A stretch of 64,000 nt of DNA from Macrotrachela quadricornifera (taxonomy: Eukaryota > Rotifera > Eurotatoria > Philodinida > Philodinidae). The notes under the pieces are model-generated. The model was not told where the DNA came from. It worked only from the letters and a program-made list of their open reading frames with translations, and did not search any database. The DNA is taken from assembly GCA_022393335.1 (NCBI GenBank), contig JAJEKB010020635.1, positions 168,850-232,849 of the forward strand, given 5' to 3'. Shown piece by piece: positions 45,151 through 57,995 of the stretch (positions within the stretch are counted from its first letter, which is position 1; each line of letters starts with the position of its first letter). The translations under genes were made by a program, and so were the position numbers.

Positions 45151-45732
45151 ATTTCTTTAGTAAAAATGAATGTAATATGATCAATTCTTCTAATATTCCA
45201 TTTAATAATAATAAGAAGAAAAAATAAACGAATGAATGAATAACTAAAGATAGAAAATCGTGACTTTTTTTTTCAATAAATTACATTTGTCAACTATAAT
45301 TAATATACACAAATCATCAATAAATGACAATAATCAATAAACTATTTTATTTACTAAGATCACGATTGCAACTTTTTCAATTAGAACCTTTTTTTTTTTC
45401 TTTCTTCTATTTATGTGTCCTTCATATTAATATAGAAAGCTATTAGTTTTTTTATTCCTTCTGATTCTCACTATGTCATGTCATCTCAGATTCGATTACG
45501 ATGTTGAAAGAATTATTAATAAGAAAAAGGAAAAGACAAAATAGAAACATGATTCTATAGATAAAAATATTTCATACATATATTTATATAGATTTATTTA
45601 AAAAGAAAAAGAAAATATTTGCAATTCTAAATCTTCACGCATCATACAAACAAAGAAAATATATAATCAAGGACATTTATAAAAAGCTAGATTAATTATG
45701 CATATTAATAAACAAAACAAAAAAAAAAAATC
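45151..45732. other. Intergenic, no gene seen
   Basis: AT-rich spacer between two minus-strand genes, expected to hold the promoter of the type I membrane gene and the 3' region of the GPCR gene. No distinct motif stands out. Confidence 0.5.
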
Positions 45733-46908
45733 TTAATTTATATTTTCTTGTTTTTCTATAGTATATATTACAATTTCCTTTTTCTTATTATATAAATTTG
45801 TTTGTAAAACTGGTACAGATGCTGTCCTATGTTCAATTATAGCTCTAGGTCTCATTTCATGTCGCATAGGTCCAATACGAGTTGCATTACCTAACCATAG
45901 ATATTTAACTAAAGTATATAACATTTTTTTTAATTCAATTCGAAACATATATGATGCCATTGTATATAAATAAAATGAACAAACAGGAAAAAAAAAATTA
46001 ATCGTTTCAACTAAATATGAAATAAATCGTTCAATAATAATACGATCATATAATTTATTTGTATATATTGTTATTGAATTATAAAAATATACACCCATTA
46101 TAGGTATTATAGTTATACCATAGAGTAACATTTGAAAAAATAACATAATTAATACTTGTTGATCACGTTTATTCTGTAATTTTCCTATTGTTTTTCCATA
46201 ATAAGTATTTTGTTCACGACGATGTCGTCTAAGTGCTAAATTATAACGAATTAATAATGCACATATAATCATAATTGAAATTGGAAGAATACTAGCAGTA
46301 ATTGTTATAAAAACACTATGATATAATGATGCAATAATACTATCAAAAATTCCACATGTATTTTCTTTTAAATTATAAAAAATTAAAGCATGTCCAGGTA
46401 ATATAATCCAAACAATAACATTAATTATAACAACACGTCTTGCTATATGTATTTTTGCAAAATTTCTTAAACGTACATTTATTGTTGTTATAGTAAAACG
46501 ATCAAAACAAGCAATAGTTAAACACCAACGATACATCATAGCTGTAGATTGAAGAATATAAAAACGTATTTTACAAACACTTGATATTGATGTAACAGGA
46601 TTTTTATGATTAAGTGTATATAAATTTAAACTAGAAGCAATAATTATATGAATAAGCATTATTATTGACATTGATAGAAAATCTAAATAGAAAAAAGAAG
46701 GAAAAAATAAAGATTTAATAAAAAACAAAAATAAAAAAAAATTACATGTACAACATGATGATGTTTGAAATTGTCGTCGAGATAAAAGGAATATACTAAG
46801 ACAACAACCAGTTACACCAAATATTAAATAAATGGAATGGATATAACGAGTCATTTCTTGTTGAATAGTATATAATTTATATTCTAATGATGATATTGTC
46901 GATGACAT
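45733..46908 (-). CDS. Rhodopsin-like GPCR, orphan (hidden in-frame intron)
   Basis: Two exons, 46908-46746 and 46682-45733. The 63-nt intron (46683-46745, GTAATT...TTTAG) is a multiple of three without stops, so an unspliced 391-residue frame exists. Removing it deletes 21 Phe/Leu-rich residues and restores TM2 as CCTYFLSMSIIMLIHII, which matches the other receptors; the protein is then 370 residues. TM3 ends in FDRF, a variant of DRY. Cysteines before TM3 (SVCKIRF) and in extracellular loop 2 (NTCGIF) are kept. Loop 3 is basic (LRRHRREQ), and the C-tail of about 70 residues is longer than in the 1569/4084 pair. TM7 lacks NPxxY. Ligand unknown. Confidence 0.85.
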   Translation of the reverse strand: MSSTISSLEYKLYTIQQEMTRYIHSIYLIFGVTGCCLSIFLLSRRQFQTSSCCTCNFFLFLFFIKSLFFPSFFYLDFLSMSIIMLIHIIIASSLNLYTLNHKNPVTSISSVCKIRFYILQSTAMMYRWCLTIACFDRFTITTINVRLRNFAKIHIARRVVIINVIVWIILPGHALIFYNLKENTCGIFDSIIASLYHSVFITITASILPISIMIICALLIRYNLALRRHRREQNTYYGKTIGKLQNKRDQQVLIMLFFQMLLYGITIIPIMGVYFYNSITIYTNKLYDRIIIERFISYLVETINFFFPVCSFYLYTMASYMFRIELKKMLYTLVKYLWLGNATRIGPMRHEMRPRAIIEHRTASVPVLQTNLYNKKKEIVIYTIEKQENIN

Positions 46909-49032
46909 TTGATAAATTTTATATTTATTTTTTTTTCATTAAATATCTACAATATGAACTATAAATATACCATTGATAAAAATAAAATATATTATCATAC
47001 TTTATAATATCCTATTAATGATATATAAAACAGAATATAAAAACTTTTTATATTTATCAATTGAAAATGTTTTCTCAAAAGAATAACACGAGAAAATGAT
47101 ATGAATATATATAGAAAATATTATAAAAACATGATATATACTATAATTACTTTTGTACTTAAAGTAATGAAGTACGTAGGTTTTCAACGAGATTAGATTA
47201 ATTGAAAAACGAACTTTTCTCAGAGTTCATATTGAAGTTATATTAATAATGGATGTCTCATCAATGATTACAGACTTAGAATTTTTCTTCTACTCTCCCT
47301 GTAATTCAAATATTCTTTTTTCATAAAAAAAAGAGAGCTTGAAACCTTCTACCAGTGCATAAATAATTAGACCTTAAAACTGTCTTAAATATACGTGTAT
47401 TTGAAAAACGATGAAAAGTAAAGCAGTATAAAATAACTGTAAAAAAATACCGAGTTGAACGGGTAAATGGCTGCGATTTGCATCACATTTTTCCATTATT
47501 TACTTCATTCTATGATAAAAATAAAATATATCAAAAGATACAGTTTGAAAAACTCTACAATTTCCGTAAATTTAGAGTTACACTTTTTGTTTTCTAAATA
47601 GATAAAATTTTGAGTGATCAAATTTCAATCATGTGAAAATGAATTTGTTTTTTAATAGGACAACATGATGAAAATATTAGATGCAAAGTGTAGCTTTTTA
47701 TATACCTTTATTTTCACATATATTTAAGATAGTTTTAGGGTCTAAGTATATATGAATTTATAGAAAATTGCAAGTTCTATTTTTTCATAAAAAAATATAT
47801 TTGAGTTGCAGGGATAATAAATGAGAAATCTTAAAAATACTAAGAGTATAATTGTCTATGGACTACTCGTTAGTTTGACTATTATTTAGAAAGAAGTTGA
47901 TTTATGGAATGTTACATCATTTTTCCTTTCTTTATAATATTAAAAATATGAATTGCTTAATACTTCACTAGAATAAAACAGTACCTTCACGAAGAAGCGA
48001 GAATAATGTATATTGAATCAAACACATCAGCAAATATGCTAAAAAAATCTTCATAATTTACTATTACGAAAGAAATTTTGAATCTTATCTAACTTTATTG
48101 TTATTTTTAATATTATTGAGAAATGGTAAATGCTTATTTAAAAAAAAACATTCTATTTTTGGATATCAGAATCAATCATTTTGTAGAAGTCTAACTTAAC
48201 AATAACTATTTTCTTCTGCTGTATCTATTATTTAATAATAAATATATCGATCACTCTTTGCATATTTAATCAACCTATCCGAACTGCAATAATTTTAATT
48301 GTGGATAGCATTGACTTGAAAGTGAAATTATCTTCATCCAAACATATTCCTGGATCGAACGATACCCATAAGTGTTGATATATATACATATTCTTTTTTT
48401 TATTGAAGTTTAAATATTGATAAAGATGACTAAACACAAGAAAATATTCTAGCATTAAAATAACCATGCATCAATGATGAACACCACCGAACATTTTCTG
48501 GTCATTCTACTCCAACAAAAAAAAAACACGCTTATTATTTCCTAAGAAAGTTTTGCTTTTTTTAGCTCTTTTACAGTTCAATTTTTATTTAATTAATGAC
48601 ATATAAATTCCATTGTGAAGAATGCGAAAAAGTCATCTTTTATGGTATCTATCTACCAACTCCCGAAATAGAATTGCGCATCTCTATTATGCGTATATTA
48701 TTTGCAATAAGTTCAATTCATTTTTTCTTCGATTTTGGTTTGTTATTAATATTAAAATTTTTTTTCTATTTGTCCTCGAGTATAATAGAATTTAATAAAT
48801 AGACATAAAGAATAATTAGAATAAAAAAATTCATTTTAGTTTTTCCTCTAGTAATCTGTAAAATAAAAGCAACCATTAATTACAATTCATATATTATGTC
48901 CTTGTTTTATTTTTATACAAACTATATATATATATACAAGTAAAAGTTAAATCATGAAAAAAAAAGCAGTGCGTTAAATAAAGATTAATAAATAACATTT
49001 AAATACATTAATAGTAATTATTATTTCGATGT
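46909..49032. other. Intergenic, one diverged repeat, no gene seen
   Basis: AT-rich. About 47440-47720 is a diverged relative of the left arm of the foldback at 10786. Frames at 47002, 48270 and 48596 are short and unsupported. Confidence 0.5.
47440..47720 (+). repeat. Diverged single copy of the 10786 foldback arm
   Basis: The order of words matches the left arm at 10800-10980: TATCAAAA, then a GAAAAACTCTACAATTTCC word (AAAAGCTCTACAATTTCC there), then TTTTCTAAATAGATAAAATTTTGAGTGATCAAATTT-like sequence. Identity is roughly 70% with gaps. Confidence 0.55.
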
Positions 49033-50210
49033 TTATATTTCTGGTATGATTTGATTGACAACTATTCTTGGTCGTTTCCATCGTTGATGATGAATTTTGA
49101 ATAATACATAGATTAATTGCTTACGAAAACGTTCTGATGCACATATGTAAATATAAAATGGGCTCTAAAATGAAATATATAATTAAAAATTGATTTATAT
49201 CTATTTTCTTTTAATTAGAATTTAAATAAGAATAATTATTATCGGATTTTATGCAAAATCTAATAGAAAATTTATCATCTTTTCTATTAATCATTAATGT
49301 GATAATATTATTGCCCTTAATAGTCACTAATTATTCTCCACATAGAATCCAATCAATTGATACTTACTGCATAATATATAAAGTAAATAACAAGAGTGAC
49401 AGTTACAGTTAATTGAAGTTTTGCTTGGATAATTGAATCAGTAGTGAGATTTACATTTGTTACAATAGCAGTTATAGTTGTAAATGGTATAAGAGTAAAA
49501 ATATTTACAGCAACTTGTACTAAAACCATAAAAGTTAATTGTTTCTCTAATTCACGTCGAACAAGTGGTACTATACGATAAGCCATATTTTTTACATTTT
49601 GTAAAGCCATCAATCCAAAAATAGCTGTACTAACAATAGGCAGATATCCAAGAAGTATAGGGAGCACAAATAAAGTACGATATCGTTCAAATTGATTATT
49701 TGTACTCTTACAAGTCAATTGATTTGTACTGTTTAATCGAACATTCTCATAAAATAATGCATATGGAATAGCATGTAGAATCCAAAAAATAACATTTATG
49801 ATCATTACATATCGAGCTAATTTAATATTACACAATTGTTGTAAACGAACATTCGAACAAGTAGCAAAATATTGATCAATAGTAGCCATACAAAAACATG
49901 TTAATGTTATTCCATTACACATATGAGAAAAAAATGCTCGTGATTTACAATAAGATGGTGTTGCTTCTGCTGCATCAGTTGTAGATATAACAATTAAAAT
50001 ACGTGAGAAAAGTCCAATAAATAGTTGACCGATATTAATAATTGACATAATAGTTAAATAAAATGCACATGAACTTTGTCGAAATGTTCGAAGACTAAGA
50101 AATACAAGTGCATTAAGAATTCCTCCCAATACACCAGTAATTAAAACTGGTATTCCACAATAGATAAGAACTTGATTTTCAGCAAAAAAAAATATTGATG
50201 ACATTTTCAC
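49033..50210 (-). CDS. Rhodopsin-like GPCR with DQY in place of DRY (2 exons)
   Basis: Exon 1 (50210-49368) and exon 2 (49164-49033) join across a 203-nt GT-AG intron (donor GTAAGT, acceptor TTTTAG), giving 324 residues. Exon 1 carries TM1 through most of TM7. Exon 2 completes TM7 and the tail (SPFYIYICASERFRKQ, then a basic tail KIHHQRWKRPRIVVNQ). TM3 ends in ATIDQYFAT: the Arg of the DRY motif, normally almost invariant in class A, is Gln. The usual extracellular cysteines are present (SYCKSR before TM3, LTCKST in loop 2). It is a close paralog of the gene at 63036, with the same intron position and the same DQY. Reading exon 1 alone would give a product lacking helix 8 and the tail. Confidence 0.88.
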
Positions 50211-53166
50211 TTCTAATAATGATAGTTGTTATCAAAAAAATGAGTTTATTTATTCTATGTGAAAGTATTTGTGATAATCATACATTTTACTAACATCAAA
50301 AAATTTACTTACTCAACTATATATTTCCGCTTGAATATCGAAATAACGTAGTTAATAATTTTTTTTCTAAGATCTAAATTGCTTATACAAGTAAAAAGAT
50401 CATGGATTAACATCAAAAGAAATTAGAAATACGGAGATAACGATAAAATATCGTCTTTTTTTTCCTGAACATTCATTGTGTCGTTTTCTATTAAAAATTT
50501 GAATCTATAATCCAATCAAATATAAGGTAGCTCCAATTTTAGAGTTGTTCGATTGACCCAATGTATAAAATTGAAACGAGAAAATATCATGACCTATGAG
50601 TTTTTTCTTTTCTGTCTACATTCTTCACAACGGAAATGAAGTGTTAGTAATTAATACAAAATTTGCCCTGGAAAGAATTTAAAAAAGAAGCTAAATCTTT
50701 TATTTTTTGTAGAGCAAAACGGCTAGCAAAATGTTTGAAACTGGAGAGAGAAAAAACTCGAATATTTCAAACAAATTCGTTAAAAATTTAATGAAGCCTT
50801 TTGTAAAAATATATTTCATTATGTTAATGAATAAAAAAACACGTTCTTTTTCTGGGAAACGGACACTTGGTTGCTAGGACAGTTGCTCGCAATGTACAGT
50901 TTAGAAAGAATGTGAAATTCAAAAAAAAATAAATATTATTAATGATGATGTGGAGTATCAAACAGAAAACAGTAGAGCAACATTTCAACAATAATGCAGC
51001 AATAATTGAACAAGAAATATTCACAATTTACAATTAAACAAGAGAACAGAAATACAAATTTTATAGAGATAAATAACGCTCGTCGCGAGCAACTCGCTTA
51101 ATCGTCGACTGTATTTTCTTTTTATGTTATACTTTACATCTTTCCTAGATATGTTGTTGATATTTTTATTGATCATATAGGTAGTTTACTCAAATCTTTC
51201 ATCGTTTATGATTTCCAAAATCGAGATAGTAAATCTGGTGATCGATCAATGAAGAATATTCTTCATCTTCCTATCAAGAACGACATTTCATGTCTTTGTG
51301 TAGGACTAACTAAGAATTAATATCAGTCACCTACGCAACTTTCCACAACATTTTCTCGAAAACTTCAACTTTGAAAGTAGTTTTCATTGAAAGAAATCTT
51401 CCAAAAGCTTCTTCAATACTTCCATTCAAAGGTGTTTCTAAACTAGCTGAACATGTTTTCTACTTAGAAAAGCTTTATAATATCTTTCATCAAGCATAGT
51501 TCGCAGTGAGCCGTCGACGTCTTTTCGGTCCGCCACTTCGGACTACTCGTCTTTATTAATCATGTAGGTCAAGCTGAATAGATGTTTTCTTAACTTCGCC
51601 ACACGAACTATTTTTTTCGTATGATGCTCAGTACAGTCGCGGAATATCGTTTCTTTCCTAAAGACGTGCTTACTAACCGAAAAAAAAGAATTTTGTTTAA
51701 TTTCGAAAAACTGACTTCATCAGTCTATTGGCCTGGATAACCTGTCATGAAAACTTTACGGAAATATCGTTTTATTCTTAAGCAAGTGGCTGCTGAATCG
51801 CAAAAAAAAGAATTTTTTTTAAATCTCAAGAAACTAACTTTATCAATCGATTCCTTGATCTCGACTACCCTTTGGTCAAGTTTTATAAAAATTTTTTTTT
51901 TTGCAAAAAATGTGATCCTTTGTGTAAAAAAATAGATCGAAAATTTTTTTTTTTTACTGACTTCAGATTCGGATTTCTTGACCTCAAAAGCCTTTTGTAG
52001 CTACTTATCGGATCATCAAGTATCGAATTTCTCTGATTTATAATTTGCTGAAATCTGATTGGCTTGAACAGACAAACAGACAAACTTTAAGCATTTAAAC
52101 GGCGTATAACCCTTTCCTTCAGAAAAGGGAAAAATAATAATACAATCAATCTTTGAAAGAGCGATTGCTGATATGCCATAAGAAGAACGATCGAAAAATG
52201 ATCGAGCAAACTTTTAACAGGAAAAAGCAAATTCATATATCTATTAAAAATACTGATCTCTCTATTATATTTAATGGTCAATACAAACTGATCAATATGG
52301 CAATATCTTGGTTGATTTACATCGAATTATTTTTCGTCATCCACATGATCAATTACAAAACTTTGATACAAATAATTTCATTCATTTCTCTTCTCCTTCA
52401 ACAGCCTTCTCTTATTATCCTGTTTCAAAAGATGCTTCGAAAGCTAGGTCTCGAAGAATTTTTCTCAAAAGAGAAGATTATCAGTTTGAATAGTGGCGGA
52501 AAAATTCGCCATTCTTACTCAAATATTAAACTCCACTTCTCATCAGACACAAATGAACAGTGACAGTGATATATATTTATTGATACTGATCTAAAATTAT
52601 TTCGACATCTGATGCATGAATGACAAAAAAACTCGTTAACAGACATATGTCACTTCAAATCACTATTATATCGGCGTAGCCAACCGTTACGGAATTTCAT
52701 TGAAAATTTAGATGATTTGTGAATACATTTTCTTGTTTGAAGTCCGTTTAAACGTTATGCAAATAGAATATTCAGAAGGAGCTATGTATTTTGTATCGAT
52801 CAATATATAATTCATTATTATTCGTTCACTTGTTGCTGCATTTCACAACAAGTTATACGGTAGGGGTCGATCAGTCATCTGACATGAGCATCAGTCGCAG
52901 CACAAAAGACTCTAATACCAAACCACAATTCAATTCAGGAAAACTAACGATATTTATTCTATAGACAATCGATAATGACCTTTCAATTGATATATCAGAT
53001 TGCCTGTATATCTGTCTTCGAATCTTCCTCATGCTTGAGTGACCGTTAACTGACCATGCCGATATCTAGAAGTAATTTCTTTTCGAACAATGTTTCATAA
53101 TTTGGGCTTTTGTCGTATTAGAAAAGTGAGGAAACATTGTCAGTTAAGAAAACGAAAGGTCAACAC
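50211..53166. other. Intergenic, weak direct repeats, no gene seen
   Basis: AT-rich. A diverged repeat pair lies at about 51635-52080. The frame at 52153-52563 (136 codons) has no recognised domain, and its surroundings look repeat-derived. Confidence 0.5.
51635..52080. repeat. Diverged direct repeat, about 120-bp period
   Basis: GGAATATCGTTTCTTTCCTAAAG near 51640 recurs as GGAAATATCGTTTTATTCTTAAG near 51760. Each is followed by an AAAAAAAAGAATTTT block and an AAACT(G/A)ACTT(C/T)ATCA block. A partial third copy and a CAGACAAACAGACAAAC tail follow. Confidence 0.5.
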
Positions 53167-53238
53167 GCCTCTATAGCTCAGTGGTAGAGCGCCAGTCTTG
53201 TAAACTGGAGGTCCGTAGTTCGATCCTGCGTGGAGGCA
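53167..53238 (+). tRNA. tRNA-Thr (anticodon TGT)
   Basis: A 72-nt gene. The acceptor stem GCCTCTA pairs with TGGAGGC (one G-U), with discriminator A. D arm AGCTCAGTGGTAGAGC, anticodon stem CCAGT/ACTGG with loop CTTGTAA (anticodon TGT, reads ACA), and T arm with loop TTCGATC are all in place. The A box (TAGCTCAGTGGT) and B box (GTTCGATCC) are canonical for RNA polymerase III. No intron and no encoded CCA. Confidence 0.95.
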
Positions 53239-53241
53239 TCA

Positions 53242-53250
53242 TTTTTTTTT
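53242..53250 (+). terminator. Pol III T-run terminator
   Basis: Nine T residues start four bases after the tRNA 3' end, as expected for RNA polymerase III termination. Confidence 0.8.
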
Positions 53251-54117
53251 CTGGTTAACACATTCTTTAGAAGAATATAGATCTATTCTGACAGTAAATT
53301 CAATGAAATTATTCTATGTTAAATATGGATTAGATCAGTTTTTTTTCTCATTTAAAGCCTTTGCCCTTGAAAAAATGTTTGAAATTGAATGATTAAATCA
53401 ATGAAAACGATATTTAGACGATTTAATTGAAATAAAAAAATTCGAAGAACAGGGAAAATGACTTTAGTCTACGTGTCATACTAAATATCAAGATTCAGAA
53501 CTACAACAAATAAACAATTCTTTTTCAATAATACACTTTGATTTTAATTATTTTATTAAAGTTAAGTATTTGTTAGGAAAAAATTCATAAGGAAATTCAA
53601 ACAGACTCCTTTGTCGTGAAGTCCATTCGCTTATAAGAATCTAGATAAACATAGTCAAGTACAAAGTTTTCTTTTCCATTATAAATATCATGAGGAATGT
53701 CTCATCTATAGAAACCAGAAATAACAGAGCAAAGTATGAAGTTTTCTTTTTCTTTCGATTATAATTAAGAAATCTATGAAGTGAGTTGATATAAAAAAAT
53801 GTCTTATTAAGGTAAATTATGCTGGCGTGAATGATGCAATCAGTCTCAGAATGAAAAATATTTCAGACAATCATTCATAGTTTAGTTTTTGAAGCTGAAG
53901 GTATACTTAGAGCATAGAGATTTTTGAAAAAAATGAACTGTTGAAGACAAATATCTGTATTCTTTTTTATCGACGAATAGAATACTATAGTTCAGTAGTT
54001 TTCCTTGATTTTCTTGAAACAGATGAGACTCGCACTGAAGTCTAAAACAATCAAAATAAAACTATTTATTATTCATTATATCGTTCTAGAATTATTTCTT
54101 TTACGATAACGAATTCA
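53251..54117. other. Intergenic, no gene seen
   Basis: AT-rich spacer between the tRNA and the next GPCR gene. No repeat or open frame of note. Confidence 0.5.
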
Positions 54118-55227
54118 ATGGATAACATAGTTACAGCTCTATACGTGGGAAGTATTTGGATGAATCGCATTGTACCACTTGTTCAGATTGCTTTTGGAAC
54201 ATTTGGGAATATATTCAATATAATTATATTCACTCGTTCATCTTTACGCACTAATTCATGTGCATTTTACTTTTTGGCGGGCTCAGTAAATAATCTCTGT
54301 GTTATATATACGTCTTACCTTGCCAGTGTTCTGACATTTTTTTGGGATATAGATGTATCGCGTTGGAATGATGCGCTATGTAAACTATGTAACTTTTTTA
54401 TGTATCCTCTTTTGAGCCTCATGCTGTGGTTTGTTGTATTAGCTAGTATTGATCGGTTTTTGTCTACTTCTGAAAGGGTGAGACTTCGTCAACTAAGTAG
54501 TTTATCAATAGCTCGAAGAGTTGTTACGATCATTGTTCTATTTATGTATTTAATTCATGTGCACATCTTTTTCTTCTTTTATGTTATCGAGGATTTTGGT
54601 TGTACTTTTACTTCGACTGAGTACAGTATTTTCCTCCACATTTTTGCTGGATTGTTTGTCGCTATTATTCCACTTGTATTATTGGCTGTTTTTGGTATTT
54701 TAACATTTCACAATGTCTACAAGATTCGTCGTCGAGTTGGTCCACAAATCGATAATCTACGAAACGAAAGACTCCGCTCGAACGATCGTCAAATGCTTGT
54801 AATGCTTCTGTTTCAACTAGTCATTTGTATTCTGCTCACCGCTCCCTTCGCTTTTATTAACCTGTGTGGGATATTCTATATTCTTACGAATTACAAATTT
54901 AATACATACGATTATACTGTCTACAATTTTTCATATGACCTTTTTAGAATGTTACATTTTTTCAATGGTGTTGTGGGATTTTACATCTATACGCTGACAG
55001 GATCCAAATTCCTTATAGAATTCAAACGTTGTATTCGACAAATATTTAAATTCATTTTAACAACAACTAATCTTATGCAATGTCTCCCGTTGAGCGTTCG
55101 ACAACTATTGCTCAGCGAAAATAGAATAGATGACAATCATGGAGTTAATATTTCGATCAGAGGGAAAAATATTGTGGCGCAACGTATTCAACACCAACAT
55201 CCACCGATCATAACAACTGCTCTATAG
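54118..55227 (+). CDS. Rhodopsin-like GPCR, orphan, DRF motif
   Basis: Intronless 369-residue frame with seven hydrophobic segments. TM1 contains GTFGNIFNIIIF with the conserved Asn, and TM3 ends in LASIDRFLS (DRF). Cysteines before TM3 (ALCKLC) and in extracellular loop 2 (FGCTF) are kept. Loop 3 is basic (KIRRRVGPQ, then LRSNDRQMLVML). TM7 reads VVGFYIYTLTGSKFLIEF. The C-tail of about 60 residues has a polar, histidine-containing end. It has the shared layout of the other receptors here but is the most divergent in sequence, and its codon use is less AT-biased. Ligand unknown. Confidence 0.9.
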   Translation: MDNIVTALYVGSIWMNRIVPLVQIAFGTFGNIFNIIIFTRSSLRTNSCAFYFLAGSVNNLCVIYTSYLASVLTFFWDIDVSRWNDALCKLCNFFMYPLLSLMLWFVVLASIDRFLSTSERVRLRQLSSLSIARRVVTIIVLFMYLIHVHIFFFFYVIEDFGCTFTSTEYSIFLHIFAGLFVAIIPLVLLAVFGILTFHNVYKIRRRVGPQIDNLRNERLRSNDRQMLVMLLFQLVICILLTAPFAFINLCGIFYILTNYKFNTYDYTVYNFSYDLFRMLHFFNGVVGFYIYTLTGSKFLIEFKRCIRQIFKFILTTTNLMQCLPLSVRQLLLSENRIDDNHGVNISIRGKNIVAQRIQHQHPPIITTAL

Positions 55228-55759
55228 ACATATCAACTAACACTTCTTACTTTCAGACAGACATAAATAAATGTTGCCTTTGTAAATCCATTATGACTCT
55301 CTCAAATCTTTTCCTTTACATTCCAACTTTATATAATAACAGATATGCGAGGAACTGTCTCATTCGAATTCGAATATAAATGAAATAATAGAAACTAAAT
55401 TTTTAATTTTATCGAAATTATAATTTATAATGTGACTAGACACATCCTCTATGTATATTCGGACAAAAAAAACAAGAATGAAATTTATCCGAAGCAGAAT
55501 TATTAGAAAAGACTGAAAATTAGAAGTTGAATTGAAGTTTCCAACGAGTCGAACATTTATTCACCCTCACCCTCAACTTTTCAGTAAAAAAGTACGAAAA
55601 GTACCAAGTATTGTACTAAGTGTCCAATGTCTGACTTGAAAGAGCTATTTATAATTTATTGGGCAAATTGACAAACACTCTCTGAATGGCAACAATAACA
55701 ATCATAAATATGGCAGAGAAAGACCACTAAGCTCTATTGATGCAATGAATAGAGGGTTG
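55228..55759. other. Intergenic, no gene seen
   Basis: AT-rich spacer between the GPCR gene and the recombinase end of the DIRS-like remnant. A short TCACCCTCACCCTCAA run lies at about 55560. Confidence 0.5.
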
Positions 55760-57995
55760 CCCCTATTTATGAAGAGTGTGCAAGGAAAAGAGAGCTTTGG
55801 CTAACGTAGAAGAAGACATATGAATATAACGTTGATATGCAGCGGACGATCACCGACCAAGAATTTGAATTAAGTAAGCAGGAAGACCGGCTTTAGCGGC
55901 TGTTGAAGCTGCACCAATACGAAAGGAATGGCCAGAATAATGTGTAGCATGATAACCTAATGACAATAATACTTCACGTAATTGTTTCACGAAGAAAGAG
56001 CGGGATAAGGCTTTCCCATCTGGCATCAAAAACAGTGGAATAGTTTTCGGATTGATATGCGGAAATAAAAATGATCGAAGTTTGAGATATGACAATAAAT
56101 CTGAATCGGACGGAATAGTTTGTTAGAACAAAAATAACGGACACGGACACCTAAGTTTTTACGATCAGTTTTGGAACGTTTGAGGAATAATACAACCGAA
56201 ACCGAAGTTAACGTCAAATCATCCAAACACAAATGTTGCGATGGAATAAATTTGTCAGCAGTAAATTCGCCAGCACGGAGAAAGCCAAAGAAAGCAACAC
56301 AAAATGCTGCGCGTAACAAAGAGACCCAATAAGGATCATAAAAGATCCGTTTACGGTAGAGCAAAAACGAGAAAAGAGTTCGATAGTAATAGGTAAACGT
56401 ATAACTTTTGCTCGTGCTAGTATTTTCTCAACAGCATGTAACAACTGTTGAAGAGAAAATTTTGGAGAATCATTCGAATAACGTAAGGGATCTGGAAGGC
56501 CATTAGATAAACAAAAATACCGAATACATGATAAACAGCTTCAAATAGTAGAAACTCGAATATGTAAAATACTGAAACAGTAACTAATAAGACGTTGGGG
56601 AGACACTTCATCGAAACATCGACGAAGAGGACAAGTAAGCTTGGTAAAAGTACGAAAATGTTGAAAAGCACGTAAATCAGTCGAATAAGCTTTTCATGTG
56701 GAAAGAGCTAAAGCTAAGGACCAAAGATGTTGAGTACATTTTTGTAAATAATCATTTGTGCGTCGAAACGAAAGAATAAATCGATGATTTGTTTTGATGA
56801 ACGAGCCATTGACGTCTTGATAAGGCATCTGCAATGTCGTTTGTAAGTTGATATTGTAACGATAATAAAGTTAATCGACGAATAAAAAGCATAATAGTTG
56901 AATCAGTTGATCGTCGTTTATTGAGAATAAAAACGAAACCTTCATTGTCACAATGAAAAATAATACGTTGCCGGGACCATTGAGAACTCCAAATGACAGA
57001 AGCAGCAACATTGGGGATTAATTCTAATAATGTTGAAGTTTTGGTATTTTTGACGAGATGGAGCATATCATTAGTCCATTCATCAGCGAATCATTGAGAA
57101 CGAAAAATAGCTCCGTAAATAAATGAAGATCGTGATTAGATATAGGCCAATGATCGAGGAAGAAACATTGACCATTTCAGTGTTGTAGAAAATCGACCCA
57201 CATTAATAAATCGATTCGTGATTCTTTACCTAATCTAACATGATGATGAAGTTGGTTAACAGTCGATGATAATTGAAATAAATATGACATAAAGCTCCGT
57301 CTAGGAATAATGACACATGTAGCAAAACTAAAATGACCAATTAACTGTAACAATTCTCTTTTTGTACAACGTTTCGTGTTCAGGAGTAATTGAATAAATT
57401 CAAGCATTCGATTGATTTTGTCGAGAGGAATGTGACTTTGAAATAATGAAGTATCAAGTACGATACCCAAATAAACTAAGAACGTTACCGGACCGATCGT
57501 TTTCGAATTCGACAGAGGAATACCTAATCGACTAAAAACCATGAACAGGATGGACATCGAACGAAGTCCCGCTTCTTCATTAATATTAATAGTAAGAAAA
57601 TCATCGAGTAAATGTTGACAATATTTAATATGATAATTGTTAATCAAGATCCATTCAACTGCCTGTGATAAACAAACGAAAATACGAGGAGAACTACGGC
57701 TTCCAAAAGGTAATCGAACGAAAAAAATTAAATTGATTATTCCATCGACAACCGTAAAAGGGAACAAGCGACGGAAGAATAGGAAGTAATTTGAAAGCTG
57801 CTGTAATATCACATTTACATAAATATGAATGACGACCAGTTTAAAGAATGATTTGAATGGCTTGATCATTGGTGGAATAAGACATCGAACATTGTTCCTT
57901 GTCAATTAAATCATTAATTGAAGAGGAATTAAAATCATCATGTGGCCATGAAAGATCTAATATTAAGCGAGGCTTGTAACTGTATTTACCAAAAA
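55760..57995 (-). pseudogene. DIRS-like tyrosine-recombinase retrotransposon remnant
   Basis: Read on the minus strand, fragments follow DIRS order. First is a reverse transcriptase (PRLILDLSWPHDD near 57960, LPFGSRSSPRIF near 57700, and the catalytic LLDDFLTI near 57610). Then an RNase H-like part (IIFHCDNEGFVF near 56960, ending IADALSR). Then a tyrosine recombinase (FLRAGEFTADKF near 56270, GHSFRIGAAS near 55915, and the Tyr of SSAAYQRYI near 55825). Several frame shifts and stops break it, including a TGA in place of Trp after LGR at about 55850. The 5' part of the reverse transcriptase is cut where the inverted repeat at 57993 begins. Elements of this class integrate through the recombinase rather than an integrase. 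No intact product is possible. Confidence 0.8.
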
